DNA of 64,000 nt from an uncultured Chloroflexota bacterium (GTDB lineage: Bacteria > Chloroflexota > Chloroflexia > Thermomicrobiales > UBA6265). The stretch spans positions 62,001-126,000 of the forward strand of contig CALGSZ010000022.1 of NCBI GenBank assembly GCA_937901745.1, in the 5' to 3' direction. A program made the position numbers and the translations under genes. Below the pieces are notes generated by a model. That model was given only the letters and a program-made list of their open reading frames with translations. It was not told where the DNA came from and searched no databases. Positions 61,249 to 64,000 of this stretch are shown here, piece after piece; the stretch's first letter is position 1; each line of letters begins with the position of its first letter.

Positions 61249-62160
61249 TCAGCCTTTGAGTGCCCCGACCGTCAATCCTTGCTGGACGCGACGCTGGAAG
61301 AAGACATAAACGATGAGCGTCGGGAGCATCGTGATCGTGAGCCCGGCGAAGAGCGCGCTCCAATCGCTCTCGTAGCCGCGCTGGATCGCCAGAAAGGCGA
61401 GTCCCTGGGAGAGGACATAACGGTCCGGGTTCGGCATGAGGATGAGCGGGAGGATGAATTGATTCCATTGCCCGAGGAAGTTGAAGATGCCGACCGCGAC
61501 GAGGCCGGGCTGCGCCATTGGCAGCATCACATCGAAGAAGACACGGTACGGCGAGGCGCCATCGACGATGGCTGCCTCGGCGACTTCGCCCGGGAGCGAG
61601 CGGAAGAACCCGTGAAGGAAGAAGATCGAGAACGGGAGCGAGTACGCCGTATAGACGATGATCAGCCCCTGGAATGTGCCGACGAGGTGGAGATCCCGCA
61701 CCACGAAGAAGAGCGGCACCAGCGCCAGGAAGACTGGGAACATCAGCCCCGCCAGGAAGCAGTAATAGAGAATGCGGTTGCCAGGGAAATCGAACCGAGC
61801 CAGGGCGTAGGCCGTCATCGAGGCGCAAAGGAGCGTCAGGACCATCGCTCCCGTGACGACGATCAGACTGTTGAGGAAGTAGCGGCCGATCGAGGCGTCG
61901 GTCCAAGCGCGAGCGAAGTTTTCCCAACGCAGCGCGGAGGGGAGTCGCCACGGGCTGAAGAAGATCTCCTGGTCCGTCTTGAACGAGGTGACGACCATCC
62001 AGAGGAACGGGAAGGCGACGAAGACGGTCCACGTCATCAAGACGAGGTGAGCGGCAACGGTGGCCAGGTTACCCATGCCCCGCCGCAAGAGAGGCGCCGC
62101 GACTGCCGGTGTCTCCTGCGGCCTAGCGCGCCCCAGCGGTTGCGTTCCTTCGCTGCTCAT
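61249..62160 (-). CDS. Carbohydrate ABC transporter permease (MalG-like)
   Basis: A 303-aa inner-membrane permease with six spans. The EAA loop EVAEAAIVDGASPYRVFFDV contacts the ATPase, and the C-terminal VGALKG ending is typical of MalG-type subunits. It pairs with the MalF-like gene 28 nt upstream. No ATPase gene is present in the visible operon, so a shared ATPase encoded elsewhere is likely. Confidence 0.93.
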   Translation of the reverse strand: MSSEGTQPLGRARPQETPAVAAPLLRRGMGNLATVAAHLVLMTWTVFVAFPFLWMVVTSFKTDQEIFFSPWRLPSALRWENFARAWTDASIGRYFLNSLIVVTGAMVLTLLCASMTAYALARFDFPGNRILYYCFLAGLMFPVFLALVPLFFVVRDLHLVGTFQGLIIVYTAYSLPFSIFFLHGFFRSLPGEVAEAAIVDGASPYRVFFDVMLPMAQPGLVAVGIFNFLGQWNQFILPLILMPNPDRYVLSQGLAFLAIQRGYESDWSALFAGLTITMLPTLIVYVFFQRRVQQGLTVGALKG

Positions 62161-62188
62161 CAGCCACTCTCAAGAGGTTGCCGGCGGC

Positions 62189-63079
62189 TCAAAATTCGAT
62201 GCGCTCCCGTTGGGTAAGCTGAACGACCAGAACGGAGAGCACCAAGCTCAAGATGAGCAAGACGACGCCGATCGCCGTCGCGTAGCCGAACTGGCTCTTG
62301 TTGAAGGCGAGGTCGTACATGTAGCGGGCGATGACGTCGGCGGCGCGGCTCGGTCCGCCATTCTCAGCCATGACCTGGACGAGCGCGAAGAGGTCGAGCG
62401 CGCTGAGCCCCATGAAGACGAACGCAACCTGGAGATGGTCCCGCAGCAGTGGCAGCGTGATCCCGAAGAACGCGCGCCAGCGGCTCGCCCCATCAACGGT
62501 CGCCGCGTCGTAAAGGTCGGTCGGGATCGATTGCATACCGGCGATGAAGAGGATCATGAAGAAGCCGACCGACGACCAAACGGCGACGAGCGCGATTGCC
62601 CAGAGGACCCACTGCGGATCGCCGAGCCAGGTTCGCTGGAGGCTGCCCAGGCCGATGACCCGCAGGAAGCCATTGAGCACCCCGATGTTGGGGTGGAAGA
62701 CGAAGCTCCAGAGCACGCCGATGACAACGGCAGACATCACCTGCGGGAAGAAGGAGACGATCCGATAGATTTCCGCCCCACGCAGGCCGCGGCCTCCCTG
62801 GGCGATCAGCGCCGAAAAGAGGAGAGACAACGCAACCGTCGCCGAGGGGAGGACGACCAGCATCAGGGCGTTGTGCTCGAGGGCGTTCCAGAACAGCCGG
62901 TCGTCCAGCATCCGCTCGAAGTTGTCGAGCCCGACAAACGGCCGGTTGCGCGAGAAGCCGCGCCACCGCGTCAGCGAAAAGTAGAGTGCCTGCGCGTAAG
63001 GCCAGAGAACGAAAACGCCGTAAATGAGGGCCGACGGCAATACGAACGGAATGATGAGGCGATACTTGTGATGGTGCAT
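62189..63079 (-). CDS. Carbohydrate ABC transporter permease (MalF-like)
   Basis: A 296-aa six-span permease. The EAA-type loop reads PTDLYDAATVDGASRWRAFF. The ATG at 63079 has GAGGG 5 nt upstream; ten extra codons to 63109 are possible. It follows the solute-binding protein gene by about 110 bp on the minus strand. Confidence 0.93.
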   Translation of the reverse strand: MHHHKYRLIIPFVLPSALIYGVFVLWPYAQALYFSLTRWRGFSRNRPFVGLDNFERMLDDRLFWNALEHNALMLVVLPSATVALSLLFSALIAQGGRGLRGAEIYRIVSFFPQVMSAVVIGVLWSFVFHPNIGVLNGFLRVIGLGSLQRTWLGDPQWVLWAIALVAVWSSVGFFMILFIAGMQSIPTDLYDAATVDGASRWRAFFGITLPLLRDHLQVAFVFMGLSALDLFALVQVMAENGGPSRAADVIARYMYDLAFNKSQFGYATAIGVVLLILSLVLSVLVVQLTQRERIEF

Positions 63080-63189
63080 GACGCCCTCTGAGCCGGTAGC
63101 CGATAGCAATTCGGCGGCAGTCTAGGCTTGGCCTCCTGCCAATGCGGGGAATGGTCCGCGACCGAATCGCTCGGCTACCGGCGGCAGGC

Positions 63190-64000
63190 TCAGATCTCGC
63201 GCGTGAACTTGGGGATGGAGTCGTCGGCGGCGATGTCGTCGGCCATCTGCTGGACGTTGTCGATGTACTCGTCGGGCGTGATCTGCTTGGTAAGCAGAGC
63301 GCCCATCTGGGTCGTCTCCTCGTCCGCAAGCGGCTTGTACCAGGATGGGTAGAGGGGGCCAGCGAAGCGATTGTCGCCAGCTGCCTGGAACGCGGCCAAG
63401 GCGCTGTTGAAGGCGGAACCGAGATCGAGCCCCACGCAGGAGTCGACAATCGTCGTCAAAGAGTGGGCGTAGCCGCAGAAGAAGCCAGCGTTTTCCTTCG
63501 AGCAGAGGAGGCGAATGAATTCCTTGCCACCAGCGACGTTCTTCGCCTCGGCGGGTACGACAAAGGGCTGACCGGAGAAGGTGGAAACGCCTTCGAACGG
63601 GACCGCGCCACCAGCCAGCGGCGGCACTGGCTTGAAGGTCATCTGGAACCCTTCGGGGATGACGTCCTTCATCTCGTTCTCGAGCCACGTGCCGCAGGGG
63701 ATGAAGACCGCCTTGCCCTGCAACCACTCCGCCTGGGCCTCGGTATGCGTCAACCCCTCTGTGCCAGGCATGAAATAGTCACGGTCGGCGAGCTGATACA
63801 GCGCGTCGACGGACGCGCGAACGGCGTCCTGCCGCCAGGCATCCGGCTCGAGGTTGTCGATCTTCGCGATCGCCTCGATCCCGCCGTTCTTCCAGATCAG
63901 CTCCCAGAGGACGGTCGTCATGTAGCTCGGATAGCGGCCTTGATACGTCCAGGGCGACAAACCAGCCGTCTTGATCTCCTCGCAGAGCGCGAGCATGTCT
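63190..64000 (-). CDS. Sugar ABC transporter solute-binding protein (5' end outside window)
   Basis: The last 270 codons of a family 1 extracellular solute-binding protein; its start lies beyond the right edge. Typical features are the helical hinge and pocket, including LICSKENAGFFCGY... with short segments WLQGKAVFIPCGTWLENEM and KPVPPLAGGAVPFEG. It captures the sugar and hands it to the two permeases downstream. The N-terminal signal and lipobox cannot be seen. Confidence 0.88.
   Translation of the reverse strand, partial: DMLALCEEIKTAGLSPWTYQGRYPSYMTTVLWELIWKNGGIEAIAKIDNLEPDAWRQDAVRASVDALYQLADRDYFMPGTEGLTHTEAQAEWLQGKAVFIPCGTWLENEMKDVIPEGFQMTFKPVPPLAGGAVPFEGVSTFSGQPFVVPAEAKNVAGGKEFIRLLCSKENAGFFCGYAHSLTTIVDSCVGLDLGSAFNSALAAFQAAGDNRFAGPLYPSWYKPLADEETTQMGALLTKQITPDEYIDNVQQMADDIAADDSIPKFTREI

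Overview
The window looks like a chromosomal segment of a high-GC, probably thermophilic bacterium. I infer Chloroflexota, class Thermomicrobia or a relative (Sphaerobacter-like). The reasons are exported proteins with Thr/Pro-rich tracts just after the signal peptide, a ba3-type heme-copper oxidase with its tiny subunit IIa, type II NADH dehydrogenase, several Tat substrates, and a mix of actinobacterial-like and Thermus-like gene content. No phage, transposase, plasmid gene or CRISPR array is visible.

Layout. 0-2.2 kb: PRC-barrel protein, Cu/Zn superoxide dismutase and PPC-domain protein. 2.2-6.9 kb: a self-contained four-gene unit that I read as an undescribed RiPP-type biosynthetic cluster. 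It has a strong promoter with an adjacent 16-bp palindrome, a 142-aa precursor-like peptide carrying two copies of GNTACDSGC(D/N)GGC, a strong hairpin, a radical SAM/SPASM maturase, a helical protein of unknown function and a cytoplasmic S41 peptidase. 7-17 kb: NDH-2, a Tat-exported unknown, a DEAD-box helicase/folC/DUF503 group, a phosphodiesterase-like enzyme and an SRPBCC protein. 17-21 kb: an archease-like protein, a candidate parS site, and an ECF sigma factor with a very large membrane anti-sigma factor. 21-24 kb: macro-domain protein, alpha/beta hydrolase and CorA. 24-33.5 kb: a tightly overlapped five-gene Bat/DUF58/von Willebrand operon that lacks the usual MoxR ATPase and starts with a peptidase-like protein missing its catalytic Glu.

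33.9-45.4 kb: a PLP-dependent sulfur amino acid enzyme, an M20 peptidase, a cell-wall L,D-transpeptidase behind a structured 100-nt leader RNA, an LVIVD propeller protein, a Clp N-domain protein, a DAO-family oxidoreductase, a dienelactone hydrolase, tRNA-Leu(UAG) and two SH3-repeat exported proteins. 45.7-50.8 kb: catabolic enzymes (CocE-type hydrolase, Gfo/Idh, Ldh2, M24 peptidase). 51-53.8 kb: ABC exporter pair and TenA. 53.9-56.5 kb: ba3 oxidase operon. 56.7-64 kb: M81 peptidase and a carbohydrate ABC uptake operon with a double-Rossmann epimerase; its solute-binding protein runs off the right edge.

The clearest cooperative units are the RiPP cluster (2458-6906), the Bat-like envelope operon (33467 to 24252), the ECF/anti-sigma pair and the ba3 oxidase operon. 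All identifications were made by reading motifs; no database search was run.
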